Positions 9,105-19,500 of a stretch of 64,000 nt of DNA are shown one piece after another. A program made the position numbers and the translations under genes. The notes beneath the pieces were generated by a model that was given only the letters and a program-made list of their open reading frames with translations, was not told where the DNA came from and did no database searches. The stretch comes from Alistipes onderdonkii (lineage in GTDB: Bacteria > Bacteroidota > Bacteroidia > Bacteroidales > Rikenellaceae), in NCBI RefSeq assembly GCF_025145285.1, contig NZ_CP102251.1, forward strand, positions 2,232,001-2,296,000, given 5' to 3'. The stretch's first letter is position 1, and every line of letters begins with the position of its first letter.

Positions 9105-11990
9105 TCAGCGGTTGTAAGCCTCGGCCCGAACCGTGTAGCGGTCGTCGGGAAGCAGGCCGGCATCGAATTCGAAGTCTATCTGCCGGCTTTCGCCCTGCAG
9201 GAGCGTGAAGTAGTTGTCGTCGGCCACGTAGGGCAGGATGCGCTCGCCGTCGGATCGGCGGTAGGGCTGCACGTGCACGGCGAAGGCCACCGAACGTCCG
9301 ACGTTCCTGACTGTCGTGCGGATGACCTTGCGGCCGCCTGCGGCGGTCAGCTGCGAACGTACCTGCAGCTTGGCAGGGGCGAGCGTGTTGAGCGCCGTGT
9401 AGTCGCCGCGGCGGGTCGCACGCCAGTAGAAGTTGTCCGAGAGCAGGCGCCCGTCGCGGTCGGTGAGCTCCAGCCGGATGAAATGCACGGGCGAGAGTTT
9501 CGGCGCTTTCGCGTCGCGGCGGTAGACTTCCATTTCATAGAGCGAGTAGCCCCATTGCGTGGCACGCCGGAGTCCGAGCATTCTGACGTAGCGGGCCTGC
9601 TGCAACGGCAGCGGGATCGTCTGTTCGCCGCCCTGCGCGTCCTGCGTTTCATAGACGTCGCGCCACGTGCGGCCGTCGTCCGAGAGTTGCAGTTTGTAGG
9701 CTGCGGCGTGGGCGTCCTCCCAGCGGAGCACGACTTCGGTGAAGGCGCGGCGCTCGCCCAGGTCGACCTCGATCCACTGGTCGTCGCTGTACTCGCTCGC
9801 CCAGCGGCTCGAATCGTTGCCGTCGGTGAGAGCCCCGGCACCTGCGCCGTCGGGCGATGAGGAGGATGCTTTCACGGGCCGGTTGCGGGCCAGGTTGCCC
9901 TCCGAGAAATTCAGGTCGAACAGGCTGCGGGCCGTATTGGCCGCGAGCGAGACCCTGAGCTGCTGCGTGAATTGCGGCAGGAGCCGCCCGTCGAGGTCGT
10001 AGACCCGTGCTGTGGCCGTCGCTTCGAGCGGTTCGCGCGTCGTATTGACCGCCTTGACCGAATTGTCGGCATGGCTCCACTGGATATGCACCGGTTCGCA
10101 CGCCTTGCGTATGCCCCAGTAGGCACCCGTCGGGTCGAGGTAATAGTCGTAGGTCTGCCATACGAGCGACGGGTAGGCCGGCTGGCTCATCCAGGTCATG
10201 ATGCCCGTGGCGTCGTCCCACATGTGATGCTGCCAGCCCTCGTACATGGCTTTGTTGACCTCCAGGTTGAGCAGCTGCGCCTTGCGGCAGAAATCCTCGA
10301 TCCCGTCTGCCTCGCCGTAGTTTTCGGCCACGGTCTCGAAATATTTGTCCGGGGCGGCGTTGGCCGCCGACTTGCCGAAGAAATGTTTGTCCCACATGTC
10401 GTTGCGGGGCCACCACGACTCCTCGGGCATGAATTTGCGAAAACTCTCGAGGGTCGTGAATACCGCCGTGCCGATTTCGGTGCGGAAACCCCATGCCGGG
10501 CGGCCTTTGTAACCGTAGGGCATCGGGTAGGCAGCGAAGTACCAGCCGGGGTGGAAATTGGCCCACGGCCCGCTTCCCGAAAGTCCCTGCGCATTGGATA
10601 TGGACTGGTAGAGGCGGTCGCCGCCGTCGTAGTGGGCGACGTCGCCGCGCAGCCAGTCGTCGAGCGGGGCCTGCGGTACGCCTTCGTTGTCGCCGCACCA
10701 GACGGCGATCGAAGGATGGTTGCGCAGTCGCTTGATCTTCTCCACGGCGTTCTGCTGGAAGGCCCCCAGGTCGTGCGGCAGGTTGGGGTGCGAGTTGAGC
10801 CAGAAGTCGTCCCATACCATGATGCCGTGGCGGTCGCAGGCATCGTAGAACTCTTCGTCGGTCGTCGAGCCGATCCAGTTGCGGATCATGTTGAAATGCA
10901 TGTGCCGGTGGAGTGCGACGCGGGTGTCGTACTCCTCGCCGCGGCAGCGGAGCAGCCATTCGCTCATGCCCCAGTTGCCACCCTTGACATAGACCGGTTC
11001 GCCGTTGATCTTCAGGCGGAAGATGCCGTCGTGCCACTCGTAGCCGTATTCGCGGATGCCGAACGTTACTGTCCGTGCGTCCGATTGCCGCCCGTCGGTT
11101 TCGAACACCAGGCGGCAGGTGTACAACGCGGGGTCGCCCATGCCGTTGGGCCACCAGAGCTGCGGATGCTCTACGGCCAGGCCGGGAACCTCGCGCTCCG
11201 TGAGCCGGATCGTCCGCCGCTCGCCCGCTTCGAGGCGGACGGGGTGCGAGAAGGCGATGCCTCCGGGACGGATCTCGCCCCGCAGCACGCCCTCGCAGGC
11301 CTTGTCAGAGCGGTTCTCCACGTCGGTAAGGAGTTCGACCTTCGCATGTTCGCGGTCGGGAACCTTCGTGCGCACCCACGGTTCGACGAGGCGTACGTCG
11401 CCCGAGAGAGACAGGTAGACATCGTCGGTGATGCCGCTTAGCAACCCGGGGGCATAGGGCATCCAGTCCCACCCGGCGCTGGAGATATAGGTCGGGCTGC
11501 GGAAATTGGGCACGGGGTATCCTACCCATTCGACCTCGACTTCGAGGCGGTTCTCCCCATCGGGTGCCACGAGCCGGGTGATGTCGTAGTCCCCCGGCTG
11601 CATGAAGCCGTCGAGGTGCCCCAACTGATGGCCGTTGAGGCGGACGGTACCCTTGCGGTTCACCCCTTCGAAGCGGAGCCACAGGGTGCGGCCTTCGCCG
11701 ACCGGGGGCGTTGGGAAGAGCCCCGTGTAGCGGAAATTGCGGTCGTAGCGGCTCTTGTCCGTGCGGTAGGCGTTGTCGCCGAAATTGGGGTCTGCTTCCA
11801 CGCCGGCCGCAACGTACGACGCGAAGACGCAGCCGGGCACGATGGCCGGGACGGAGGGCAGGGCGTCGCCTTCCGACGGCCGTACCTCCCAACGGATATG
11901 TCTGCTGCGGCTGTCGAGCGGGATGCGTTCCTGTGCGCTGACGCCGGCGGCGAGCAGCGAAAGGCAGAGTGCGAAAATTCGTTTCATCAT
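9105..11990 (-). CDS. Glycoside hydrolase family 2 protein with F5/8 type C (discoidin) insert
   Basis: An exported enzyme of 961 residues with signal peptide MMKRIFALCLSLLAAGVSAQ. An ATG 36 bases upstream would put charged residues before the signal and is not used. GH2 domains are in order: sugar-binding sandwich (with LWLRFEGVNRKGTVRLNGHQLG), immunoglobulin-like domain, TIM barrel with FNMIRNWIG, VWCGDNEG (acid/base Glu) and FRTEIGTAVF (likely nucleophile Glu). After the barrel come an immunoglobulin-like domain and a discoidin domain (NLARNRPVKASS to YSLYEMEVY) before a final sandwich. The barrel and WGIRKACEPVHIQWSH resemble exo-beta-D-glucosaminidases and endo-beta-mannosidases more than beta-galactosidases. 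Exact specificity is open. The discoidin domain may bind the substrate. Confidence 0.87.
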   Translation of the reverse strand: MMKRIFALCLSLLAAGVSAQERIPLDSRSRHIRWEVRPSEGDALPSVPAIVPGCVFASYVAAGVEADPNFGDNAYRTDKSRYDRNFRYTGLFPTPPVGEGRTLWLRFEGVNRKGTVRLNGHQLGHLDGFMQPGDYDITRLVAPDGENRLEVEVEWVGYPVPNFRSPTYISSAGWDWMPYAPGLLSGITDDVYLSLSGDVRLVEPWVRTKVPDREHAKVELLTDVENRSDKACEGVLRGEIRPGGIAFSHPVRLEAGERRTIRLTEREVPGLAVEHPQLWWPNGMGDPALYTCRLVFETDGRQSDARTVTFGIREYGYEWHDGIFRLKINGEPVYVKGGNWGMSEWLLRCRGEEYDTRVALHRHMHFNMIRNWIGSTTDEEFYDACDRHGIMVWDDFWLNSHPNLPHDLGAFQQNAVEKIKRLRNHPSIAVWCGDNEGVPQAPLDDWLRGDVAHYDGGDRLYQSISNAQGLSGSGPWANFHPGWYFAAYPMPYGYKGRPAWGFRTEIGTAVFTTLESFRKFMPEESWWPRNDMWDKHFFGKSAANAAPDKYFETVAENYGEADGIEDFCRKAQLLNLEVNKAMYEGWQHHMWDDATGIMTWMSQPAYPSLVWQTYDYYLDPTGAYWGIRKACEPVHIQWSHADNSVKAVNTTREPLEATATARVYDLDGRLLPQFTQQLRVSLAANTARSLFDLNFSEGNLARNRPVKASSSSPDGAGAGALTDGNDSSRWASEYSDDQWIEVDLGERRAFTEVVLRWEDAHAAAYKLQLSDDGRTWRDVYETQDAQGGEQTIPLPLQQARYVRMLGLRRATQWGYSLYEMEVYRRDAKAPKLSPVHFIRLELTDRDGRLLSDNFYWRATRRGDYTALNTLAPAKLQVRSQLTAAGGRKVIRTTVRNVGRSVAFAVHVQPYRRSDGERILPYVADDNYFTLLQGESRQIDFEFDAGLLPDDRYTVRAEAYNR

Positions 11991-12062
11991 GGCGTGCGTT
12001 TTTTTCGGAAGGGGGAGGGTGTGCACTCCGCTCCGGCGGGGGAACGGAGTGCGCGCGGATCG

Positions 12063-13445
12063 CTATTCCTCCGTTCCCGTGCCGGAATCGTCGTCCGAGT
12101 CGTAAACGTGTTCCCAGTTATATACGCGGAAGAAGTAGGGCCGGTAGAAATCGGCGCTGCCGACGCGGTTGAAATTGTCCCAGAAGTTGGCCGGATCGCT
12201 GTTGGTCGAGAATACCAGCTCGCCCTGGCGCGAAAGCGCCGGGTGGAGGTTGATCATGTACCAGCGCTGGTGGTAGGGACTGCCCAGCTTGTCGAGCGTC
12301 GCGGGCAGCGTGAAGAGCAGCGTCCGGTCGGTGAAGGGGCCGTAAGGCGTCTGGCTGCGGAAGAGGTAGATGTCGCGGCCGAAGGGGAAGGCCTCCATGC
12401 ACATGTAGTAGACGCCGTCTTTTTCGAAGACCCACGGCATCGAACCCGATTCGGCCGTGATGTAGGAACGTTCCATCTCCTCGTTGCTCGGCACGGAGCT
12501 CTGCCAATGGTAGTCGCCGCTCAGGTCGCGGATGTAGTACGACCACGGGCTGCCCAGGTCGAGCGTCTCGGTGCGGGCCACCAGCACGCGCGAAACGAGG
12601 TTCACCTGTTTGGTCGTATAGAGGTAGATATGTCCCCCTTCGGTGTCTTCGAACATGGTCGAGCCGTAACCCAGGCCGTCGGATTTGAAATTGTAGTCGG
12701 TCGAAAGCACCGACATGTATTGCCCGTCGCCCGGCTCGCCTTCGAGGCTGTACTCGCGCAGGCATCCGTCGATGTTTTTCAGCGACCCGGGTTCCACGCC
12801 CGTCCAGAGCATTTGCAGGATCTTTCCGTGCGCGGGGTCGTCATATACGACGGCATCGCCGGCCCAGTAGCAGTAGTCCTGGTCGATTTCGCCTTTCTGG
12901 ATCTCGGCATCGGAGAGGGAGGCTTTCGGATGACGGATGTGGGTGCGGGCCTGGTAGTAGCGTTCGCCCGAGGGGTTGTCCGTCTGCACGTAGTCGGCCA
13001 GCCATACCAGGTCGTCGTCGCTCTCCTGTCCGGAGGCGATCGTCGCCCCTTTCTGGATCATCAGGCTGTTGCGCGGGAAGCTGCAACTGCCCCGGGCGCG
13101 GGTCTTGCCGTCCACCACGCCGTAGAAACTGTCGTTGAACGACCAGAAGACATGGCCGCCGGGCAGTGCCGTGGTGAGCACGCCGTCGCCGCCGTTCCAG
13201 CCCAGCGTACGGGTGAAGAGGGCATCGTATTTCTTGTCCTTGTAGACGAAGACGCGGGGATTCTGCCCTCCCTCGTCGGGCATCTGTACCAAATTCCACG
13301 ACGGGTCGATGGCGGGCGGAACGGGGGCCGGGGTAACTTCAGGCGCCTCGTCGTCGGGGATCGCCGGGTTGTCGAAGTCGTTGCACGCGGCCAGGGAGCC
13401 CGTACACAGGCAGAATATGCAGAATGCTATGATATTTCTTTTCAT
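12063..13445 (-). CDS. Beta-propeller surface lipoprotein (DUF5005-like, possible glycosidase)
   Basis: A 460-residue lipoprotein with signal peptide MKRNIIAFCIFCLCTGSLAAC and an acidic, Pro-rich tether (about residues 22-48). The body has repeated aromatic and Asp-rich strands, for instance GGHVFWSFNDSFYG, YCYWAGDAVVYDD, MPWVFEKDGVYYMCMEAFP and NLHPALSRQGELVFSTNSD. These resemble the five-bladed propellers of GH43-like and DUF4185/DUF5005 proteins. The Asp and Glu in such positions often form the active site, so a hydrolase is possible, but catalysis is not demonstrable here. The gene sits between the DUF1735 lipoprotein (18 bases upstream) and the GH2 gene. Confidence 0.72.
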   Translation of the reverse strand: MKRNIIAFCIFCLCTGSLAACNDFDNPAIPDDEAPEVTPAPVPPAIDPSWNLVQMPDEGGQNPRVFVYKDKKYDALFTRTLGWNGGDGVLTTALPGGHVFWSFNDSFYGVVDGKTRARGSCSFPRNSLMIQKGATIASGQESDDDLVWLADYVQTDNPSGERYYQARTHIRHPKASLSDAEIQKGEIDQDYCYWAGDAVVYDDPAHGKILQMLWTGVEPGSLKNIDGCLREYSLEGEPGDGQYMSVLSTDYNFKSDGLGYGSTMFEDTEGGHIYLYTTKQVNLVSRVLVARTETLDLGSPWSYYIRDLSGDYHWQSSVPSNEEMERSYITAESGSMPWVFEKDGVYYMCMEAFPFGRDIYLFRSQTPYGPFTDRTLLFTLPATLDKLGSPYHQRWYMINLHPALSRQGELVFSTNSDPANFWDNFNRVGSADFYRPYFFRVYNWEHVYDSDDDSGTGTEE

Positions 13446-13463
13446 GGTTCGTTGCGATAAGGA

Positions 13464-14453
13464 TTAGTATTGGGAGCGGGTCATCGTCTCGCGTACTTCG
13501 TGCCAGGTATTCCCGCTTTCGGTGGCGAGCTGGTAACGGTAGTAGAGGTAGAACGTGCCGGTCGCAGGGTCGTAGGTAGAGTCGTTGAGCGGCGAGGCCG
13601 AGACCCGGATGGCATCCTGGCTGTCGAGATAGGGGGTTATGGAGACTCGCTGCATGGGTACGACCTCGTCCGTGATTTCGCCTTCGACGTAGACGGGGAC
13701 GTTCACCCACGATTCGGGGTCGACCGTCACGCGCAGGCTGTTGTTGCGGGTCGTCACCTTGTCGTTGGCGGCCGTGGCGCCCGGGAGGATGCGCACCGAG
13801 CGCTCACCCACGGGGATGACCAGCTTCGAGGAGTTGATCGCCTGGCGCCGGGTGTTCGAGCCGAAGATGTTGTCGACGATCCAGCCGGTCTGCGTGGTGC
13901 CGGTCATGGTGTAGTAGGTGCTGCTCTTGGTCGTGGCGTAGTCGTTCCTGCGCTGGATCTCGAAAAGTACGAAATTCTTGGTGGCCGAGGGCATACAGGA
14001 CGATACGGACTCGATGCGCAGCGGAATGAAATAGGTCTGGTCGGGGAGCAGCTCGTCTACCCTGACGTTGATCGGGAGGCTCGCCGAACAGCTGCCGGCC
14101 TCCATCTCGACGCTCATGGGGTCGATCGTATAGTATTCGGCGGGAAGTTCCATCGCGTATTCCTCGAACTTCGTGTCGAAATTGCGTTTGTTGTACTCGC
14201 CGATCGCCTCGAAGTCCAGCCCGAGTTTGACGGTGACGTTCTGGTCGAGCCCCGTCGTGCCGCTGGCATAGATGGCCAGCTCTCCCTGGAAGCCCTTCTC
14301 GCCGTATTCGAACTCCTGCCCGAGGATGTTGTTTTCGCCGCTGACAATGAATATCTCCTTGCGGTAAAGCTCCTCCTTGTAATACTCCATTTCACAGGAG
14401 CAGAGGAAGGCGGCCGCGGCGGCGAGTATCGTTATTTTGCTGAATGCTTTCAT
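13464..14453 (-). CDS. DUF1735/DUF4361 (BT_3987-like) surface lipoprotein
   Basis: A 329-residue lipoprotein with signal peptide ending at AAFLCSC. The N-terminal half has the DUF1735 pattern (LAIYASGTTGLDQNVTVKLG, then PAEYYTIDP, LPINVRVDELLPDQTYFIPL). The C-terminal half, with YTMTGTTQTGWIVDN and NSTYDPATGTFYLYYRY, fits DUF4361. This protein type usually follows susD directly and is thought to act as a surface glycan-binding protein. Here it follows susD by 22 bases, as expected. Confidence 0.85.
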   Translation of the reverse strand: MKAFSKITILAAAAAFLCSCEMEYYKEELYRKEIFIVSGENNILGQEFEYGEKGFQGELAIYASGTTGLDQNVTVKLGLDFEAIGEYNKRNFDTKFEEYAMELPAEYYTIDPMSVEMEAGSCSASLPINVRVDELLPDQTYFIPLRIESVSSCMPSATKNFVLFEIQRRNDYATTKSSTYYTMTGTTQTGWIVDNIFGSNTRRQAINSSKLVIPVGERSVRILPGATAANDKVTTRNNSLRVTVDPESWVNVPVYVEGEITDEVVPMQRVSITPYLDSQDAIRVSASPLNDSTYDPATGTFYLYYRYQLATESGNTWHEVRETMTRSQY

Positions 14454-14475
14454 CTTCTGAATTTTTTGGAATTGA

Positions 14476-16476
14476 CTATTTCTCCCAGCCCGGGTTCTGA
14501 TCCAGGCTCGGTACTTTGCGCAGTTCGTTGCGGTGCAGCGGCATGAACATGTACTTGGACTTGAATGTCCGTTCGCGGATCGTACGGTACGAGATGACCG
14601 TCGGGGCGTAGAATCCCTCCCATTTTCCGGCTTCGACGTTCAGGCCCGTCAGCGGCTCGCGTTCCAGTTCCTCGAAAATGCCCCAGCGGCAGATGTCGTA
14701 GTAGCGGCGGTTTTCGTGGAGGAACTCGACCATGCGTTCGCGCCGGATCAGCTCGTTGAAACTGGTGGCGTCCACCAGTTCGCCGGCGTCGGCGCCCGGG
14801 AGCCCGGCGCGGTAACGCACCTGGTTGAAAGCCCCGGCCATGGCGGTCAGGTCGCGCGAGTAGCTTTGGCCGTTGACCTCGTGGGTCTTCGTCAGGTTGT
14901 TCAGCGCCTCGGCGTAGGAGAGCAGGATTTCGGCGTAGCGGATCAGCGGGAAGGTCTTCTGAACCGTGCGGGCGTTGCTGCCCGTACGCGCATCGCGCGG
15001 GTGGACGTACTTGTAGCAGGTGTATCCCGTCAGGTTGTAGATGTTGGTCACGCCCGCCTGGTTTTTGCCGGCATTGGCGCCATTGTAGTACTCGACGATC
15101 TTGTTCCGCATCTCTTCCGAGGTCGTAGACTGCATCTGCCACAGGGTGCCCGAGAAACCGATGCTCGCGTAGAACCGCGGCTCGCGGTTGTCATAGGCCT
15201 TGTAGGTGCCGCCGGGCAGGGTGTAGTTCTTCGATAGCTGCTTGTCGGCTGCGGTGACGCAGGTCTGGTCGTAGGGACGATCCTCGTAGGGGTACTCGGC
15301 GCTCGCGTTGTTGATGTCGCGGCCGTCGGCCATGCGGTAGGCGTCGACGATGCGTTGCGGGATGCTGATCGAACTGTTGCCGCCCAACTTGAGCGGGAAT
15401 ACGACGTCCTGCTGGTCGGTGATGTTCTGCGTCGTGCCCCAGATCAGCTCCGGGTTGGTCACGTTCGTCGTTTCGCCGGTGAACATTTCCGAGTAGGAAC
15501 GGAAGGGGTCGATGCCGCCCGCACCCGCAGGGAAGGGATCGGAGGGGACGTTCGAGGGCAGGGGCAGGGTGTATTCGTCGGCCGGCACCGTATGCAGGCG
15601 GTAGATGCCCAGGTCGATGACACGCTTGGCCGCGGCGGCTGCCACGGCCCACTTGCTTTCGTCGTAGGTCTGGGAGATGTAGTGCACCCCGTCGGATTTA
15701 CGCTTGAAAGCCCCGAAATAACGGCGTGCGGCGGCTCCGCCGTTGAAAAGCGGGCTCGCGGCCTGCAGGCGCAGGCGTGCGACCAGCGCCAGCGCGGCGC
15801 CTTTGGTCGGGCTGCCAAAGAGATCCAACGGCTGCTCGGTTTCGAGGCTTTCCGCAGCGGCTTCGAGCTCGGAGCAGATGTAATCCACGCATTCGTCGTA
15901 GGTGCTGCGCTCGGCCTGGTAATAGTCGGGCGTTTCGTTGGTGTTGAGAACCTGGTCGCCTACGAGGATCATGGGACCCTGGTTCTGGAGTATCCAGTAG
16001 TAGGCATAAGCCCGCAGGAAGCGTGCGCGTGCACGGAACTCCATTTTGTCGAAGGCGTTCATGTCGGGCACCTCGTCGATGTGGGGCAGGATGGTGTTCA
16101 CCTTGCGGATGACCTTGTAGCAGTTGGGCCAGACATTGAAATTCCAGTCCCAGCCGCCCGTCTCGGTGTAGGTGATCTTGTCGGTGGTCAGCTCCGTGCC
16201 GGGGAAGGAGACGTCCAGGATGCCGTTGTAGAATGTCCCGCAACTGACGGCCTCGTCAGACCCGGTGGCGCCGGGGACGCTGCACCAGTAGTAGATGCGG
16301 CCCTCTTTGGGCAGCTGGTTCACCGCACCGTTGAAATAGCGCTCGATGTTGTATTGGCTCTCGAAGATACGCTCTTCGGAGAAGGTGTCCTCGAAGTAGT
16401 CGTCCACGTTCAGGAAGTTGCACGACGCGGTGAGCAGGCCGACCAGCGCGAGGGGTATGATGAATGATTTTTTCAT
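14476..16476 (-). CDS. SusD/RagB-family nutrient-binding lipoprotein (PUL 1)
   Basis: A 666-residue surface lipoprotein that forms the lid of the SusC transporter and captures glycan. The signal peptide ends at GLLTASC. The N-terminal region NFLNVDDYFEDTFSEERIF and the long helical repeats are the SusD pattern. The C-terminal signature is VRYRAGLPGADAGEL, RRERMVEFLHENRRYYDICRWG, then YMFMPLHRNELRKVPSLDQNPGW, which is the standard SusD ending. It lies 30 bases downstream of its SusC partner. The residues that set substrate choice cannot be read from the sequence. Confidence 0.96.
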   Translation of the reverse strand: MKKSFIIPLALVGLLTASCNFLNVDDYFEDTFSEERIFESQYNIERYFNGAVNQLPKEGRIYYWCSVPGATGSDEAVSCGTFYNGILDVSFPGTELTTDKITYTETGGWDWNFNVWPNCYKVIRKVNTILPHIDEVPDMNAFDKMEFRARARFLRAYAYYWILQNQGPMILVGDQVLNTNETPDYYQAERSTYDECVDYICSELEAAAESLETEQPLDLFGSPTKGAALALVARLRLQAASPLFNGGAAARRYFGAFKRKSDGVHYISQTYDESKWAVAAAAAKRVIDLGIYRLHTVPADEYTLPLPSNVPSDPFPAGAGGIDPFRSYSEMFTGETTNVTNPELIWGTTQNITDQQDVVFPLKLGGNSSISIPQRIVDAYRMADGRDINNASAEYPYEDRPYDQTCVTAADKQLSKNYTLPGGTYKAYDNREPRFYASIGFSGTLWQMQSTTSEEMRNKIVEYYNGANAGKNQAGVTNIYNLTGYTCYKYVHPRDARTGSNARTVQKTFPLIRYAEILLSYAEALNNLTKTHEVNGQSYSRDLTAMAGAFNQVRYRAGLPGADAGELVDATSFNELIRRERMVEFLHENRRYYDICRWGIFEELEREPLTGLNVEAGKWEGFYAPTVISYRTIRERTFKSKYMFMPLHRNELRKVPSLDQNPGWEK

Positions 16477-16506
16477 GGTAGTTTATGTTCTTAGGAGAGA
16501 TTCGGG

Positions 16507-19500
16507 TTAGAAGTTCAGGTAAATCTGCAGCGAGAAGCGGCGCGGGATCGGGTAGGCGTGCCCGGTCTGCATGGCCTGCTCGGGGTCGAAAATCTCCACG
16601 CCGTCCCATACCGCGAGGTTCTCGCACATGATCTGGAAGTCGATGGATTGCAGGCCGAGCGCTTTGCGCAGCCCCGGCGTGTGCAGGTTGTAGTTCAGGC
16701 TCAGCTCCTGCAGGCGCAGATAGCGGGCATTGCCTTTCCAGAAGGTCGAGGGTTTGGTGTTGTTGGCGTTGTTGCCGTAGGAAAGGCGCGGGAACCGCGC
16801 ATTGGGGTTCTCGGTCGCCCGGTTGCCCGAGTAGTCGGCCGAAGTCCAGCGGTTGGCCGGATTGTAGGCCAGGGCCAGTACGTTGCCCTTGTATCCGCCG
16901 TTGAAGGGAATGTAACCGTCGAATTTCGAGCCGTCCTTGTCCCCGTAGAGGAAATAGTTGTTGCCCGTACCTTTGAACAGGACGTTGAGCGTCCAGTTCT
17001 TGTAGCGGACTTCGGCGCCGAATCCGTACATGAACTGCGGGATGCCGGAATAGGCGAACAGGGGCACCTTGTCGTCGTCGGTGATCACGCCGTCGCCGTT
17101 CACGTCCTTGTACTTGATGTCGCCCGGGCGTACCGTGCCGAACTGCTCGGGGCTCATGTCCACGTCCTGCTGATCTTTGAAGAGTCCCAGGGAGATGAAT
17201 CCCCGCTGCACGTCGTTCGAGAACCCGGTCTTGCTCAGGTAGGGATAAGGCTGCGTGGCCTCTTCCCAGTTGTTGATCTTGTTCTTCGAGAGCGTGAAGT
17301 TACCGCGCAGCGTGAAGTGGAAGTTTTTGCCGAGGGGCTGGAAATATTCGAAGTTTCCGTCGCCGCCCCAGCTGGTCATGCTGCCGACGTTCCCGTAGGG
17401 CATGCTGATGACGCCCACGTAGTCCGGAATCTGGGCGCGTTCCTGGAAGATGCCCTCACGGCGGTCGCGGAAATAGTCCACCGTCATGGTGAAGCGGTCG
17501 CCGAAGAGGTGGAGATCCATACCGATGTCGAATTTCTTGGCTTTCTCCCACGCCAGGTTGTCAGCGCCCACGCGGTTCTCGGTCAGTACGCCCGAACCGC
17601 CCCACGGCGTGCCGTCGGTCTTCTCTTCGATGATCGTCAGGTAGGGGAAGCGCACGCTGGAAATCCGGTCGTTACCCACCATACCGTACGAGGCGCGGAT
17701 CTTCATGAAGTCGATCCACTTGATCCGCTTCATGAATTCGTACTGCGTGGGAACCCAGCCCACGGCCACGGCCGGGAAGAATCCGTACTGCCGGCCGCTC
17801 TGGAAGTTCTCCGAACCGTTCAGGCCGAAGTTCACGTCGAGGAAATAGGTATCCTTGAAGCCGTAGGTGAAGCGCCCCGAGAGGCTCTGGTAACGCCTTG
17901 CGATGGCGTTCATCGAACTGTCGGCACCCGATTCGGTCGTGCTTTCCAGGTAGTAGAACAACAAGCCGCCTACGCGGTGGTTCCCGAAGGTGCGGTCGTA
18001 GTTGACTTTGGCGTCGAAATAGAGTTTCCGCCAGTTCCATGCCTCGGAGTTATACTGCACCGAAGCCTCGGTGACCTGTTCCGAAAGGATCAGCTCGCCT
18101 TTCTGGTTGCGCTCGCGTGCCAGGTAGAGGGCCGGCATGGAGTAGCGGCTTTCGCCGTAGAGCGACTGGGAATCCCACGAACCGGTGGCCTCGATGTTCA
18201 GCCCTTCGGTGAGCATCGACAAATCCTGTTTTATGCCGATGTTGAAGAGCGTGCGGCTTTTGTTCTCCACGGTGTTGCCCGTGTAGTTGAGCAGCACATG
18301 GGGCGGGATGTCGCTGTCCGAACCCGAGGCGGGCAGCTCGCCGCTCGAATAGCGCAGCGGGTACATCAGCGGGGTCGTTTTGGACTGCGAATCCCAGATC
18401 CAGTCGGTGAGCGACGTGTCGGTGCGGCTGTACTTCTTACCCATGCTCGGACGCTTGTTCACCGACATGAAGCCCATGGCACCCAGGTAGATCTGCGTCG
18501 TCTTGGTCAGGTTGATGTCGATGTTGGTGCGGAAATTATAGGTGTCGTAGCCGACGCCCTTGTTGTATTTGCTGTCGTCCATGCTCTTGTAGGCCGACGA
18601 TTCCTGCGACATGCCCAGGCTGGCGAAATAGCGGGCGATGTTGCCGCCGCCCTGTGCACTGACATACTGCGTGTGCTGGAACGAGGTGGGGTTGAGGATC
18701 ACGTCCTGCCAGTCGATGTCGGGGTAGAGGTCGGGATCCAGCCCGTAGCGGATGATGTCCATCTGCGTGTCGTTGTAGATCGGGCTCATGCCCGAGGCTA
18801 CGGCTGCTTCGTTCGCCATTTCGGCATACTGCGTGGCACCCACGTAGCGGGGCAGGCGGCGCAGCTCGGAGATGGTGTAGTTCGAGCGGAAGGTGATTTT
18901 GAGCTGCTCCTGTTTTCCGCGCTTGGTGGTCACGAGCACCACGCCGTTCGCACCGCGGCTGCCGTAGACGGCCGTTGCGGCGGCGTCCTTGAGCACCGAG
19001 AAGCTCTCGACGTCGGCCGGGTCGATCTGGCTCAGGTTGCCTTCCAGTCCGTCGATCAGCACCAGGGCGCCGCTGTTGGCGCCGAACGTGCCGATGCCGC
19101 GCACCCAGAATTCGGAGATGTTCCGCCCCGGCTCACCGCTCGACTGGATGGAAATCACGCCCGGGACGCGGCCGCCGAGCGTGTTGACGATATTCGTCGC
19201 GGGCAGTTCGAGGTCTTTGGTGTCGACCACCGCCACGGCGCCCGTCACGCTGACTTTGCGCTGCGTACCCATACCGATGACGACGACCTCTTCCATCTGG
19301 TTGCCTTCCCGGAGGGTGATCTTGACGTCGGCCGCCGAAGTGATGATCTGTTCGGCGGTTTCGTACCCCATGAACGATACGGCCAGCGTATTGTACAGTT
19401 TGGCGGTGAGTTTGAACCGGCCTTCCGAATTGGTGATGGAGCCGATGCCCGGCTCGTCCTTGATATAGACCGTGGCGCCGACGATGGGGACGTTGTCGGA